A stretch of 64,000 nt of DNA from Jaminaea rosea. Taxonomy: Eukaryota; Basidiomycota; Exobasidiomycetes; Microstromatales. Shown here in pieces: positions 18,401 to 28,400 of this stretch; the first letter of the stretch is position 1; each line of letters starts with the position of its first letter. The translations under genes were made by a program, and so were the position numbers. Location of the stretch: positions 124,001 to 188,000 of the forward strand of contig NW_020289984.1 in assembly GCF_003144245.1 (NCBI RefSeq), read 5' to 3'. Below the pieces are notes generated by a model. That model worked only from the letters and a program-made list of their open reading frames with translations. It did not search any database and was not told where the DNA came from.

Positions 18401-21155
18401 TCACCCGCTTTCACAAGCGACCCTCACGCAGGACACAATGTTCAACATCCAACGATGGGCCGACGAGATGGAGATCACCGACTTGGCCTGCATGCCAGCG
18501 CGAGAGATTGGCGATTTGATCCACTTGAACGAGCGCATAGGCGGCGCGGTGCGGACTGCGGCGCGGCAGTTTCCTCATCTGGAGCTGAGCTACGACCTCA
18601 AGCCGATTACGCATGACCAGCTCAAGGTACGCATCGACGTGAAGCGCAGCTTTGAGTGGAATGATCGAGCGCACGGGGGAATTGAAGCGTTCTATATCTG
18701 GATTGAGGACAAGACTATTCTGCAGTGGTCGCGAATCCTCGTGAGACCAACAACACAGCAGAGTGAGCTGGCGTTCACACTCAGCGTAGCAAGCCCAAAG
18801 CCGGCGGGGCTGACCATCAGGTGGATCTCAGACAAATGGTTAGGAGCAGAGGGGTCTGTATGGGCGCCATTTGACGAGCTTGTCATGCCAGCGCCGCCAC
18901 CGCCGACGTCTCCGCTTCTCGACCTGCCGCTTCTCACCGTCGCCGAGGGGCTCGCACGACTCCCTTCTGAGACTCGACACGCCTACCTCTCGCGCTTCAT
19001 GGCCTTCAACGCCATACAGACGCAAGCCTTCCACACAGCCATGCATGCACGCGCAAACATGCTCCTCTGCGCTCCTGCTGCATCGGGCAAGTCCACACTC
19101 GTAGAAATGGCGATATGGCGACAGCTTGAGCAGGACAGGACGTCGCACATCCTCGTCCTCGTTCCGCAGCATCGTCTCCTCCTCCAGCAAGCGCAACGTT
19201 TCGCAGAGTCCTTTGCTATTGCTCGCTCTCGCGTAGCGGCCTCACCTCGTGAGATTGCGAAGCAGGATCGCTCACTACGAGAAGAGGTGCTTTACGCCCT
19301 CCCACAGCATGTGCTACGCGTCGACCCTCAGCATTTGCGACGCTTCAAGCTCCTCGTACTTGAAGACCTTCATCTTCTCAACCCAGCATACGAGCTCGCC
19401 GTCGCGCACCTACGACGCGTCGCTGCCACCTCTCACGCCCGCTTCGTAGCCACAAGCGCCAGCCTGCACGACGCCACAAGCTTCAGTGAATGGCTAGACG
19501 TATCCGAGCTAGCCTTGTACGCTTTTCACGCGAAAGACCGCCCCACGCCGTTGGCGTTGGATGTACAATCGTTCGACCTGCCGCACAGCTTCGCCCTGCT
19601 GAAAATGATGGCCAAACCTACCTACGATCGCGCAAGAGCAGCCGTACAAGCTGGCAAGGGACCGGTGCTCATCTTTGTGCCTTCGAGGCAACAATGTCTC
19701 TCTACGGCGAGCGATCTCGTCACGCGTGCGGCCTCTGAGCTCAATCAGGGGGGTTTCCTCGGTGTCGATCCAGCTGAACTGGAGCCCTACCTCACCAACT
19801 TGGTGGACGAGCGTTTGCTCGAGCCTTTACTGCACGGCATTGGTGTATGGCATGAGGGGATACATTCTCGGGACCGGAGCTTGATGCTCGAGCTGTTCAA
19901 GAGCGGGACGATCAAGCTTCTTATTAGCCCGAGGGAGAGCTGCTGGTCACTGCCCGTTCGAGCAGGACTCGTCGTCGTGATGGGTGCCAGATCTATTCAG
20001 GTGGTGACCGGTAGCTTGACCGCCAAAGCGGAAGCGACCGAGAAGGCAGCGCCAACATTGGTAGAGGCAACTGAGAGGAAGGTGGTCGACTATGCGTCGA
20101 CGGATGTCATTCGAATGAGCAGCTTGGCGTCTCGTCTTGACGGTTCGTCAGCTGGGGAATGCTTGATCCTTTGTCAGGGAGAGCAGGCGGAGCAACTGAC
20201 CCAGGCTGTCAGGGAGGGGCTACCCGTGGAGTCAGGCTTGCTTGAAGATGCTGAGGCCACGATATCGGCAGCCACGCTGCCTGTCGCACCACTGCTTGTG
20301 GCTTTCGTCTTGCGCAATCTGGCTGCAGGTGAGGGCATGGACGCCCAGAGCGTCATCGACGACCTCTCCTGGACCCTTGTACAGCACCGCCTCATTCGGA
20401 ATCCCTCGTACTATGATTCGGCCGGCACGAGTGGGACAAACGCGGCTGCGCGCCTCTCCACGGTGGCGGATGGGATCATTTGCATGCTCAGCGACGCAGG
20501 TCTCATCGACGTCGCCCCAGCAGGACAGGATCGTCCCGCTGAGGCCCGGATCAGCCTGCTGGGCCGGCAGCTCGTCAAGGCGTTTGAGAACAATGATGAC
20601 GCTGCTGCTGTTGGGACGTTGCTGCGCTTGATGAAGGTGACGAGGCAGGACCCGCTGCTTGCTGCTGCGCTTTGTCAGAACACGTTGCAAAATGAGGCAA
20701 AGCGGGACAAGGAGGAGGCGTTGTACGCTCAAGAAAGTGTGGCCATCAGAGATCGCATACCCGGCGAATGGTTGGCGGCCTTTGGAATTCCGAGGGCGGA
20801 TAGGCGAGAGAAGAAAGCAAGACAGCAAGCTGCGGATGCGGCCCAGACGAGGCAGGCAGAGGATCATGGCACACCCTCCTTGGAGCAGAATCAGCAAGCG
20901 CTCGTGGTTGAGGAGGAGCAGAAGCTACCCATTGGCGCATTATTGCTGGCCGCCTACTTCTCGCAAACTCCGATCAGGAGCAGCAGCGGAGGCAGGGTTG
21001 CTTCTTCCTCTACGCCGCACCTCTACGAACGTCAAGCTGCTCTCGTCATCAGGGTTCTGTCGGATCGATTGAGAGATGTAAGATTCGGTGATGCTGGTGC
21101 AGCTGGTGGCGCCGGCGCTGGAGAAGCTGCAGCGAAGAAGTCCAGGCCTGCATGA
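15405..21155 (+). CDS. SLH1: Ski2-like RNA helicase SLH1/ASCC3 (ribosome quality-control trigger helicase)
   Basis: Uninterrupted gene, 1916 aa. Yeast Slh1 and human ASCC3 split collided ribosomes in the RQT/ASCC complex in the cytoplasm. Cassette 1 is intact: motif I APTGAGKTD (about 363-371), DEVH at about 481, SATLP at about 519, QIFGRAGRP at about 722-730, then a winged helix and a Sec63-type region (GRIAARYYIPWRTVEIF near 858). The wording VAMLTVLRAI and PLEQHFLGVKG points to SLH1/ASCC3 rather than BRR2. Cassette 2 is recognisable but degenerate: motif I is APAASGKST (about 1223), motif II reads EDLH (about 1318), and the arginine-finger motif reads DVIRMSSLASR. I could not recognise a full second Sec63 domain at the C terminus; it ends in a Gly/Ala-rich tail. 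Confidence 0.9.
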   Translation: MATEAHRRALSDLISGNGSYNELTQEELRSLQTAVSQVASSSKEKLHDNEANQLTGSGHETDLLWTQLLREVQSDGQGSISSISPPVGDDATTRLDSHLATMDPDVATSLRQSIAECLSDPAKTDDAAAAELAEMLGYDNLDLVGDLVAQRQQLSLSLASQQHSAATSPSLQNASLPTSGRTSPTQPRSHRPYVPSSQVKVQSASEIAEAKAVRQANKRLNKGKAAASSHGHNLTLEEMDQLRQQQLDENANRPLFSGESSAMDQPRYPHVFSSTASGNTLSVFGSKFALPIGTSRSDHKEYEEVTIPPPRPVPMRNAERLIPISEMEPLCRGAFPGYKSLNRLQSAVYPLGYGTNENLLVCAPTGAGKTDVAMLTVLRAISQYSADVHSTGGRGFGIKLNDFKVIYVAPMKALAAEVVRKFSKRLSYLGVKVRELTGDMQMTRQEIAETQMIVTTPEKWDVVTRKPTGEGELASKVKLLIIDEVHLLHEDRGAVIETIVARTLRLVESSQSLIRIVGLSATLPNYVDVADFLRVNRYQGLFYFDSSFRPVPLEQHFLGVKGKPGSPAARNNLDKATFIKVQQLIEEGHQVMIFVHARKETVKTALTIREMCRAEGCEDLLLAGRDDKDAVVNGFKRDLMTSRNKELKELFESGLGIHHAGMLRSDRNLSERMFETGITKVLCCTSTLAWGVNLPAYAVLIKGTEVYDSGLGKFTDLSILDVLQIFGRAGRPQYEDLGVGYILTPQEKLTHYVDAITSQHPIESKFDKGLIDSLNAECALGTVRSTSDAITWLSYTYLFTRMRRNPLAYGMSHDEILDDPHIGAKRLVLVNLAAKTLVACKMLEVDTKSGRLGITELGRIAARYYIPWRTVEIFNEKLRPNMTEADVLSVLSLATDFEQIIPRDAEERELKKMLENAPCEVPGGIETSPGKVNILLQAYISRVYVEDFALASDTAYVAQNTGRIIRALFEISLSRRWPTTTASLMSMSKAVERRMWPFDHPLSQATLTQDTMFNIQRWADEMEITDLACMPAREIGDLIHLNERIGGAVRTAARQFPHLELSYDLKPITHDQLKVRIDVKRSFEWNDRAHGGIEAFYIWIEDKTILQWSRILVRPTTQQSELAFTLSVASPKPAGLTIRWISDKWLGAEGSVWAPFDELVMPAPPPPTSPLLDLPLLTVAEGLARLPSETRHAYLSRFMAFNAIQTQAFHTAMHARANMLLCAPAASGKSTLVEMAIWRQLEQDRTSHILVLVPQHRLLLQQAQRFAESFAIARSRVAASPREIAKQDRSLREEVLYALPQHVLRVDPQHLRRFKLLVLEDLHLLNPAYELAVAHLRRVAATSHARFVATSASLHDATSFSEWLDVSELALYAFHAKDRPTPLALDVQSFDLPHSFALLKMMAKPTYDRARAAVQAGKGPVLIFVPSRQQCLSTASDLVTRAASELNQGGFLGVDPAELEPYLTNLVDERLLEPLLHGIGVWHEGIHSRDRSLMLELFKSGTIKLLISPRESCWSLPVRAGLVVVMGARSIQVVTGSLTAKAEATEKAAPTLVEATERKVVDYASTDVIRMSSLASRLDGSSAGECLILCQGEQAEQLTQAVREGLPVESGLLEDAEATISAATLPVAPLLVAFVLRNLAAGEGMDAQSVIDDLSWTLVQHRLIRNPSYYDSAGTSGTNAAARLSTVADGIICMLSDAGLIDVAPAGQDRPAEARISLLGRQLVKAFENNDDAAAVGTLLRLMKVTRQDPLLAAALCQNTLQNEAKRDKEEALYAQESVAIRDRIPGEWLAAFGIPRADRREKKARQQAADAAQTRQAEDHGTPSLEQNQQALVVEEEQKLPIGALLLAAYFSQTPIRSSSGGRVASSSTPHLYERQAALVIRVLSDRLRDVRFGDAGAAGGAGAGEAAAKKSRPA

Positions 21156-22210
21156 AGCGTTGTAATTGCTCGGAGTCGAGACATGCTGCTGTAAACATCC
21201 GTCGATCGCATCAAATCGCGATATTGTCGCATGCGCCTGCTGCTCGCCGCCGCAGCCATTGATTGCTATTCACGCCTGGTCGCGATGACGATTAACGAGT
21301 AGCCGTCGCGAAGACCGAGGCGGCTGTTTGCTTGCTCGCCTTGGCTGCCGGCGCTCGCTCTCTGTCCCGCCGTGCATTTCTTGGAAGGAAAACATCCCTC
21401 GCTTGCAGCAGGTTGCACCAGACCCAGACGCCGCCTCAGCCTTGCGAAGCCCCGTTTGAGCCCGCCCCTCCGCCCAGCGAAGTTCCACACTTTGCTCCCA
21501 CGGACCCTGACATGACCACTTTGAGATGACTCGCCCGCTGTTCCACTTGGTTGGTCGGACGCTTGCTCGCATCGTTTCAGAGGTTGGGTGACGAAGACTA
21601 CACGCCCATGACGAGTTGTGCAACAGATGTCAGGCAGGACAAGTGTGATTAGGTGTGCGTGCCTCTTCCCCAAGTGATGCAAAGGCAAGGCGGGAAAAAG
21701 AATGGATGAGGTTGGTGTGGAAGAAGCGGTGCGAGGCAAGGGGATCGCTCATCTCGCATCGGCTCGCTCACTTGGCCCCACGCTCGCTACCGCCGGCTTG
21801 CGCTTGTCAAAAGTTGCTCGACTCACTCACGCACACACACTCGCGCCAGCTCGCTCGAGCGAGCGCGCGAGCGAGTGAACTCGTTCAAGACAAGATGTTG
21901 CTGCTTGGCTCAGAATGCGGGACGCGGGGGTAGCGACACTCATCGAGCGAGTGACTGACTTACTTAGGGTAGCCTAATGCCCCGCTCCTCCTTCTTCCTT
22001 TCAATCCTTTCACTTCCCTCACATTTCCTCCGCTGATAGTCTGCAAATCCCATCGTCTCAACCCCCTTCTCATCGCACCTGGCGTCCGACGTCCAGAGGT
22101 GCGGCGAAGCTCTGCTTCAGCTTCCCGTCCTCATCGCCGCCGCTCGCTGGTGTTGACCATCTATGCCATCAACTCAAGCCCAATAACTGCTGACCGCTCC
22201 TCACCTCAAG
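21156..22210. other. 1.05-kb intergenic region with palindromic GAGCGAG-type sequence
   Basis: Between SLH1 and the next plus-strand gene. A plus-strand open frame at 21296-21529 reads as an Arg/Ala-rich then Pro-rich peptide but lacks an ATG near its start. A minus-strand frame at 21266-21739 is probably chance. Around 21820-21960, tracts of ctcgctcgagcgag and gagcgagtga recur. CT-rich sequence at about 21980-22080 is a likely core promoter for the 22211 gene. Confidence 0.5.
21849..21864. repeat. 16-bp perfect palindrome
   Basis: gctcgctcgagcgagc is identical to its reverse complement. It is flanked by further gagcgag/ctcgctc units on both sides, making a local hairpin-prone cluster about 350 bp upstream of the 22211 start codon. 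Confidence 0.7.
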
Positions 22211-23971
22211 ATGGACAGCGCCAAGTCTTCAGTCTCGCCGTTGTCGTCGCCCCCGTCGACTTCGTCGCGGGCACGAACCCAGCCTGCCTCTTCTCTCCCA
22301 GATGCTCCTTCGTCTTCACTATCACCGTGGCCTCAGCCTTCATCGCCGTCGCCTCCTCGCAATCGACCTTGGGGTCCACGTCGGGCACTACCGCCTCCTC
22401 CCTTGAAATTGATCCCACCACCAACGCCCAGACTGGGCGCTACACTGTCCTTGCCTAGTCCAACGGTCCGCAAAGCGCCCATCTCGGCACCACCCGTGGC
22501 ACTCAGCTTCCCTCGAGACGGCCGCTTCCTAAAGTCACCTTGGGCCAAGCCAATCGATTCTAAGACGGTACACAACACTCGACGCTCCATCGATAGCGCC
22601 GTCGCCGTCAAGTCCTGGACTTCCACCAATGTCTGCTCCGCAACGGCTTCCCCCGTCCTCACAGCCTCTTCGTTCGACAGCCAAGACATCGAGTCCGAGA
22701 TCGAGGCGGCTACGGTCGCTACAGAGATGGCTCTCCAGGTCCTACGCTCTGAAGGTAGCTCGCTACTTGGTCCCGACGCCCCTTCTGGCTCAAGCAGCGA
22801 TGACGCCAACGAGGAGCAGCTCGTCGCAATGTACAAGGCTCAAGGAATGTGGCCCAAGACCGTCGGCTTCCAGCTCAAGCCTCCTTCTCCCTCAATGGAC
22901 GCTATTTGGGACCACGAGCGCGGCGAGCAGGATACCACGGGATCCTCGCTACTCCGCGGTCAGCTCTTCCACGGTGGCATTCAAGCTCAAGGTCAAGTCG
23001 GCCCAGAGGGAGAGCCCAAGCGCAAAGGGCGAGCAAGAATGAGCCAAGAGAAGCGACGCCGACTGGCACGACGCAAGGAACGAGAGGCTCTCATGGCAAT
23101 GGGAATGGGCATGATCGATCAAAACTATGGGCACAACCAAGGCCACGGTCATAGCCACGGCCACGGCGGGTACGGAAGTTTCAGTGGTTCTGCCTCACCC
23201 ACCGCCAGTCGCAGGATGTCTGGTCTCAGTCATAGTCAAAACTACCAGCATCTCGCGCAGCAGCCGCGTCAGCACCAGTACTCAATCGAATCTCAAAGTC
23301 ATCATCATCAGGCTCAGAGTAATCCTACCTCACCATCCAATTACTTCCGACCTCTGCCTCCGGTCTCTGGCTCGGACAATGCTCTCGGCCTCGATCTGAC
23401 CGCCATGGCCCGGAAGCAAATGGCCTCTGCCGTTGTTCGAGGCCATCACTTCTCCTACGGACCCGCCATGCATCCGGTCGAGACCTACTATCCCTCCCTC
23501 CCGGGACCAGGGATGGACGCTCCCTCGTCGCGCTGGTGGACGGCCAGGGATATCGCCGCCGTCTCGCCGAGTGCGTCTGCATCGATGGGCCTGTCACCCA
23601 CTCGCACCTCTCGTGACACCATCGCTACTCAACAGCAATACCAGCACTACCAGCTGGCCAACAGCTTCGACCCGCGCTACCCTCCCCTGCCTACCACGCC
23701 GCGATCCTACGCCGCCAGCGCCTTCTCTGCCGCAGCTTCGCCGCCTGTGCCCTTCCACACGTACGCCTCCATGGCCTTGGCCCCGGACTCATCTGCCGCC
23801 TTTCACGCTGCCGCCGTTCAGCAGCAGCAGACTGGTCCGGTCCCTAGCACCACGACTCGCTCTCTCGCAACGACTTCAGCTTGGAGGGGCACCGCTGCTC
23901 CCCGGGGCCTTTCGATAGACTTGACTGGCCAAGCTCCACCTGCTGCCACGGCAGGCTACGTCCACATCTAG
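22211..23971 (+). CDS. unknown disordered protein with a basic Arg/Lys patch and His-Gly repeats
   Basis: Single exon, 586 aa, start ATG at 22211. Pro/Ser-rich N terminus, then two better-ordered stretches: one with an acidic helix (SQDIESEIEAATVATEMALQ) and one with a basic patch (RARMSQEKRRRLARRKEREA) that could be a nuclear localisation or nucleic-acid-binding helix. After it come Met/Gly and His-Gly-His repeats (about 23130-23170) and a long Gln/Ser/Tyr/Ala-rich tail. I recognise no domain. The composition resembles regulatory or RNA-binding proteins of basidiomycetes, but this is only a resemblance. A preceding CT-rich promoter and one long frame of even composition support a real gene. 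Confidence 0.65.
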   Translation: MDSAKSSVSPLSSPPSTSSRARTQPASSLPDAPSSSLSPWPQPSSPSPPRNRPWGPRRALPPPPLKLIPPPTPRLGATLSLPSPTVRKAPISAPPVALSFPRDGRFLKSPWAKPIDSKTVHNTRRSIDSAVAVKSWTSTNVCSATASPVLTASSFDSQDIESEIEAATVATEMALQVLRSEGSSLLGPDAPSGSSSDDANEEQLVAMYKAQGMWPKTVGFQLKPPSPSMDAIWDHERGEQDTTGSSLLRGQLFHGGIQAQGQVGPEGEPKRKGRARMSQEKRRRLARRKEREALMAMGMGMIDQNYGHNQGHGHSHGHGGYGSFSGSASPTASRRMSGLSHSQNYQHLAQQPRQHQYSIESQSHHHQAQSNPTSPSNYFRPLPPVSGSDNALGLDLTAMARKQMASAVVRGHHFSYGPAMHPVETYYPSLPGPGMDAPSSRWWTARDIAAVSPSASASMGLSPTRTSRDTIATQQQYQHYQLANSFDPRYPPLPTTPRSYAASAFSAAASPPVPFHTYASMALAPDSSAAFHAAAVQQQQTGPVPSTTTRSLATTSAWRGTAAPRGLSIDLTGQAPPAATAGYVHI

Positions 23972-24786
23972 AGTGGCACGCTCATACCCAATGCTGGCCC
24001 TCACAGAGGACTGGCCTTGACAAGATCAAGCTGAGCGCCTCGAGCATCCAAAGTACGGCAGTCACAACTTCGCTTAGTCTCGCCCGCACCCGTCAGCGGC
24101 GCTCCTTTCGCCCTTTGATTGTCTTGTCAAACTATCCGGATCGTCCTCTCGTTCGCGCTCCCTCTCTTTGTCCAGATCGTTACTCCTCTTTTCTTTCTCA
24201 CGCCTCTCTAATACCTCAGGACGTCCCCATCAATCTCTTCTGCCCTACAGTACGTTCCCCTCATCATCATTCTCATTGCATATAGACGTCCCGTCTCGTC
24301 CACCGCCGTCGAGACGAGGAGCAGCAACGAGGCGAGGAGACTTCGCCTCCCTTTCTTCCTGGAATCAAAGCGAAAGGAGAGTGAGTACGCAGATGCCAGC
24401 CTGCCGTCGCCTCCATCATTATCATCGCGATGCCTACGTCTTTGAAATCAGCATTTGTCATTCAGTCAGATGAAGAGTCGGTGATGGTGATGGAATGAGC
24501 GCTAGGGCGTGACATGCGCCTCGAATGGGGAGCGCGGACAGACGGACCGACGGACCGACGGTAGGTCGAGGGAGCGCATTTTTGTGTTCGTTACCTCGTT
24601 GACATCTGACGACGACGAGCGACGGCGACGTCTGGGTCGACAACGAGGAGTTGACGCCTGGTTTGGACCTCAGTTCGGCCTTCCGCCCACCTTGAAGGGC
24701 CCGACATTAGGCCATTGCACCCAGCTCTTTGTCTTTGCTGTGGCTCTGACCTGCCTAGATCGACGGGCGGGGCATTCAGTCGAGTG
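23972..24786. other. intergenic region, no gene seen
   Basis: It holds the 3' UTR of the preceding gene and the DPH4 promoter. A CT-rich stretch at about 24115-24240 lies in the middle, far from DPH4, so an unannotated non-coding transcript or a 5' UTR exon is possible. A short gacggaccgacggaccgacg tandem lies at about 24541-24562. Confidence 0.45.
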
Positions 24787-25378
24787 ATGAGCAATGGCAG
24801 CCAGGCGGGCGAGGCTCTAGACGACAAGAGTCACTATGAGGTCATGGGACTCCCTCTTACAGCATCCAAGGCCGAAGTCAGAGCCAGGTTTCTCAAGCTT
24901 GTCCGGCTGGTGAGTCGTCGATTCCAGGCCAGAACGATGTCGCGTGTCTCGTCCCACTCATCATCCTTTGACCCCCTTCTTGCAGCACCACCCCGATAAG
25001 GCGGGCGCTCGCTCCTCTTCATCGTCGCAAGTCATTCACAAGCTATATACGGCACATCAAGTCTTGTCCAACGATGACTCTCGCGCCCTGTACGACGCTG
25101 AGCTGGCGCAGCGACGTGGCACCTCCCTCTCGCCCACCTCTCACACTGCGCGGCCGCCGAGAGTGAGCGCCACCCTCGACCTTGACACCTTTGAACCCAC
25201 GGATGAGGAGGCCGTCCGCTTCGAGCACCCTTGCCGCTGCGGAGCAAAGTACATTGTCTCTGCAGACGACCTAATGGTGGAGGGATTTGAGCTGGTAGAG
25301 TGCTCAGGATGCTCAGAGGTCGTCAAGGTTGCTTGGCGTGATGAGACAGACGAGGATGGCAGGCAGGGGCACGAATGA
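24787..25378 (+). CDS. DPH4: diphthamide biosynthesis protein 4 (J-domain protein with CSL zinc finger)
   Basis: Two exons, 24787-24909 and 24986-25378; donor gtgagt, acceptor ttgcag, phase 0; 171 aa, close to yeast Jjj3 (172 aa). The N-terminal J domain has HYEVMGLP and the HPD motif at residues 43-45 placed right after the intron (HHPDKAG), then the helix ending VLSNDDSRALYDAEL. The C-terminal DPH-type zinc finger reads HPCRCGAKYIVSADDL with the second pair in VECSGCSEVV. DPH4 supplies electrons through its iron/zinc finger and stimulates Hsp70 during the first step of diphthamide formation on elongation factor 2. It converges on the FYVE-RING gene with about 107 bp between stops. Confidence 0.92.
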
Positions 25379-25485
25379 CTGCGACGGGCATCGGAAGTCC
25401 AGGAAATTTCGCTAATGGTATCGACATTGGTCCGCACAAGTGAAGAGACCGAAGCCACTCAAAGGCAGCGCACGCCTTTACACCA

Positions 25486-28400
25486 TTATCTCGCATGCGT
25501 AGGACAGCTTTTCCCCCTTCCCAGCCAGCTAGCAACACAAGGCTCATGGAAAAAGCACAAGCACGGCAGCCTTGCAACGGCCTGGCCAGCCAGTAGCTCC
25601 TCGAAGCAAATGACGCACTCCTTTGAGATGATAGGCGAGTCCTCCTGCAGCCTGTACACCAAGTAACGCCCGCCCTGCACGCTACCACCGCCGCCATTTT
25701 CAAGACAGATGCGAAGGTGTTCTTCTTGGTCTTGCTGGCAACCAAATTGCGCGAGCGTCACGTTGCAGACCGGACATTCGTTCAGTTCGCTCGCACGCGA
25801 GGATACGGAGCTGCTGAACGCCGTCGTTGTGGCGCCATACCCCTCGGCCGCATCTGCCGTGCTAGGACCACCGCGCTCTTGCGCAGCACTCCGCAGCATT
25901 AGATCGGCTCCGCCTCTCGTATTGCGCAAAGCAGGGGGCAGCTGCCGCTCTGCGTGACACCCGGCGCAGATCCTCGATATTCCCATGCTCGACTCAGCGA
26001 AGAACATCTCAGGCACGCCCGGGTCGATGACCAGCTCGTCTGCCGAAAGTTGAGCGCGGTGCGAGGAGCAGTCGGCACAGAAGATACGACCGCAGCGGCG
26101 ACAATGATGCTTGCGAGTGAAGAAGGTGAATCGTTTTCCGCAATTGCGACAGTCCGCTGCGTCCTCGTCTGGCTCCCAATTTGGAATCAGGGTTGCTTCG
26201 CGGAGTGTCGGGTGCTGGTGGATAGGAAGCGTCGCGGGAGCTTCGTTGGTGGGTACGCGGAACTCGGTAGCTCGAGCGAGATCCGCTGAACGATGATTTG
26301 AGGCGGTTTTCGCTGTCGCTCCAGCCTCCGAGGGAGGGGCTACCGGCGTCGTGTTGCCAAAGACGGAGTACGAGGAGTTGACGCGTGGTCCGATCGCGGG
26401 CCTGTTAGTGGCGAGGTTGCCAGCCTGAGAGGCTCCGGCGATGCGGGTGATAGTAGATTGCGTGTCCTTGAATGAGTTGGGGTAGATGAATTCCTCGTCG
26501 TCATCCTCTTCCTCTTCATCGTCATTTGCGTCATCTCCTTCACCCATTCCTGCAGCCTGGCGGAGCTGGCTGACTTGAAGGGTGAACTCTTTGAGCAAAT
26601 CCTCCGCGCGAGTCCTACGCTCCACGTCTTGATCGTCAAATGCTGAGCCTCGCAGCTCATTGATGGCGAGCTCGAGTCGAACGCTGCGGCTCTGCAGGGC
26701 TTGCGGGCTCAAATCTCCCATGGCATCGGCCGGCGTGGCCCCTTCCTTAGCGCCAGCGAGGGCAATTGCCTTGGCCACATAGTCGGCGTCCGCACCCAGC
26801 TCATCGCATTCAATTTGGGCAGCCTCTTGAGCGGTTCGAGTCGTGGTGGACGAAAGGTCGACGTGAAGCTGGGTGGCCTCGACGCTGTGGTCAGACAGCT
26901 CAGCCGCCTCGAGCTCATCGCCAAAGTCAATGTCGAGCCTGCGTCGCATCACCCGAACCCATCGCCGGCGCCTCACCCATCCAGTCGGCGTTGCTTCGCT
27001 GTCGCCATTGGAGTCACCCAAGACGCTGCTCTGCCCTGGCCCAGGCAAGTGGCCGCCCGAGATGGCTCTGGTTACTGCGGACCCTAGTCCTTTGCCTTCC
27101 AGCAGCCTAGTCAAGGGAGGCGGGACCTGTGCACTCCATCGGTCCTCTGCGGCGTCGAACGACTGCGCATATTGCCATCCGTCGACGTGATCGGCTTGAG
27201 GATGAGTACGGTCGAGCTGCCAGTCGCAGAGCCAGAAGTGGGATGGCTCGTCTTGTTCGCGAACGCTTGAGGAGACGGACCCTCTGCGTTGTTGCTCGAG
27301 GATCGATTCTGGTGTCGGCGTGGTAGAGAAGTCTTCACCGTTGGCTCGTTGACGGTGCTGCGCCGCTATCGCTGCTGCGCGACTTTGACTCTTGGTTGGC
27401 AGACGTAGCTTGTAGGGCTGCGAGCGTCGAGGCAAATCGACGTCTTCTCGACGCATGGGTGTGTGGCGGGCGAGTGAAGACGAGAGAGGTCCAGGCGGCA
27501 AGGTGCCTGGTGCTCTGCGGTCTGGCTTATGTGGTCGTCCTGCTCCCGATCCACTCCATCGAGGTCTGCCTCCATTGGTAGCAAGGGCGGATAGTCTTGT
27601 GTCGAGGCGTTCATTTTGGTAGATGAGTACGGGCACAGTTGTGTGAAGGTAGAGGGGATTGTACGAGCGTTGCTGAGTAGCACCGGCTGCCGAGGCGAAC
27701 CTCAAGGCACTCCACCTTTCTGCTTCGTAGCTCTCTAGGACTTGGCAGATGAAGATCTCAAAACTAGCAGCAGCGACATCGTAGGCCGTCTCTCCTGCTG
27801 AATTGCGCTGAAAAGGGTCTGCATGATGCTTCGTGGTGAGGAAACGGACTATGGGAAGGTGGCCATTGGATGAAGCGTTCATCAAAGGGGTCCAACCTCC
27901 TCTGCCTCCCTTGACATCGAGGCTGGCGCTGGCCGTCTCTACTAGGTACTTGACGAGGTCGAGATAGCCGCGTGAGGATGCATTGTGAAGGGCAGTCCAG
28001 CCATCTCCGTCGGCAGCATCGGCTTCGGCGCCATGAGAGAGGAGGTAGACGAGGACAGGTAGTCGACCTGCTAGGGCCGCCTTGTGAAGAGCAGTCTGCA
28101 AAGGGAGCGTAGAAGAATGACAGTCAGCTTTGGGGTTGACAGAGCAAAATTGCACCGTCACGCTTGATGATGACTCACCTCTCCCTCTCGATCTTCAATC
28201 TCAACGAGTGCTCCCACATCCTCGACAAGCCACTTGAGTAGGTCGAGCTTTCCTTGCTTTGCTGCATAGTGAATTGGCATTTGCCCGCTGGATGGATTGG
28301 GCTCGTTGGCCAGGGCAAAAGAGGAAGTGCCAGTCATTTCCGTCGTCTGTTGGAAAAACAGCTGAAGCGATTCGAGTGAACCTGAAGTGCATAGCTCGTG

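Noticed and set aside
17763-18404. 213-aa antisense frame under SLH1
   Set aside because: The sense strand encodes the conserved helicase and winged-helix region here.
21266-21739. 157-aa minus frame and 65-codon plus frame after SLH1
   Set aside because: Neither shows homology-like sequence; the plus frame has no ATG at its start. Kept only as a note in the intergenic entry.
24541-24562. gacggaccgacggaccgacg tandem as a possible CRISPR or satellite unit
   Set aside because: The unit is only 8 bp with about three copies and no spacers; it is ordinary simple sequence.
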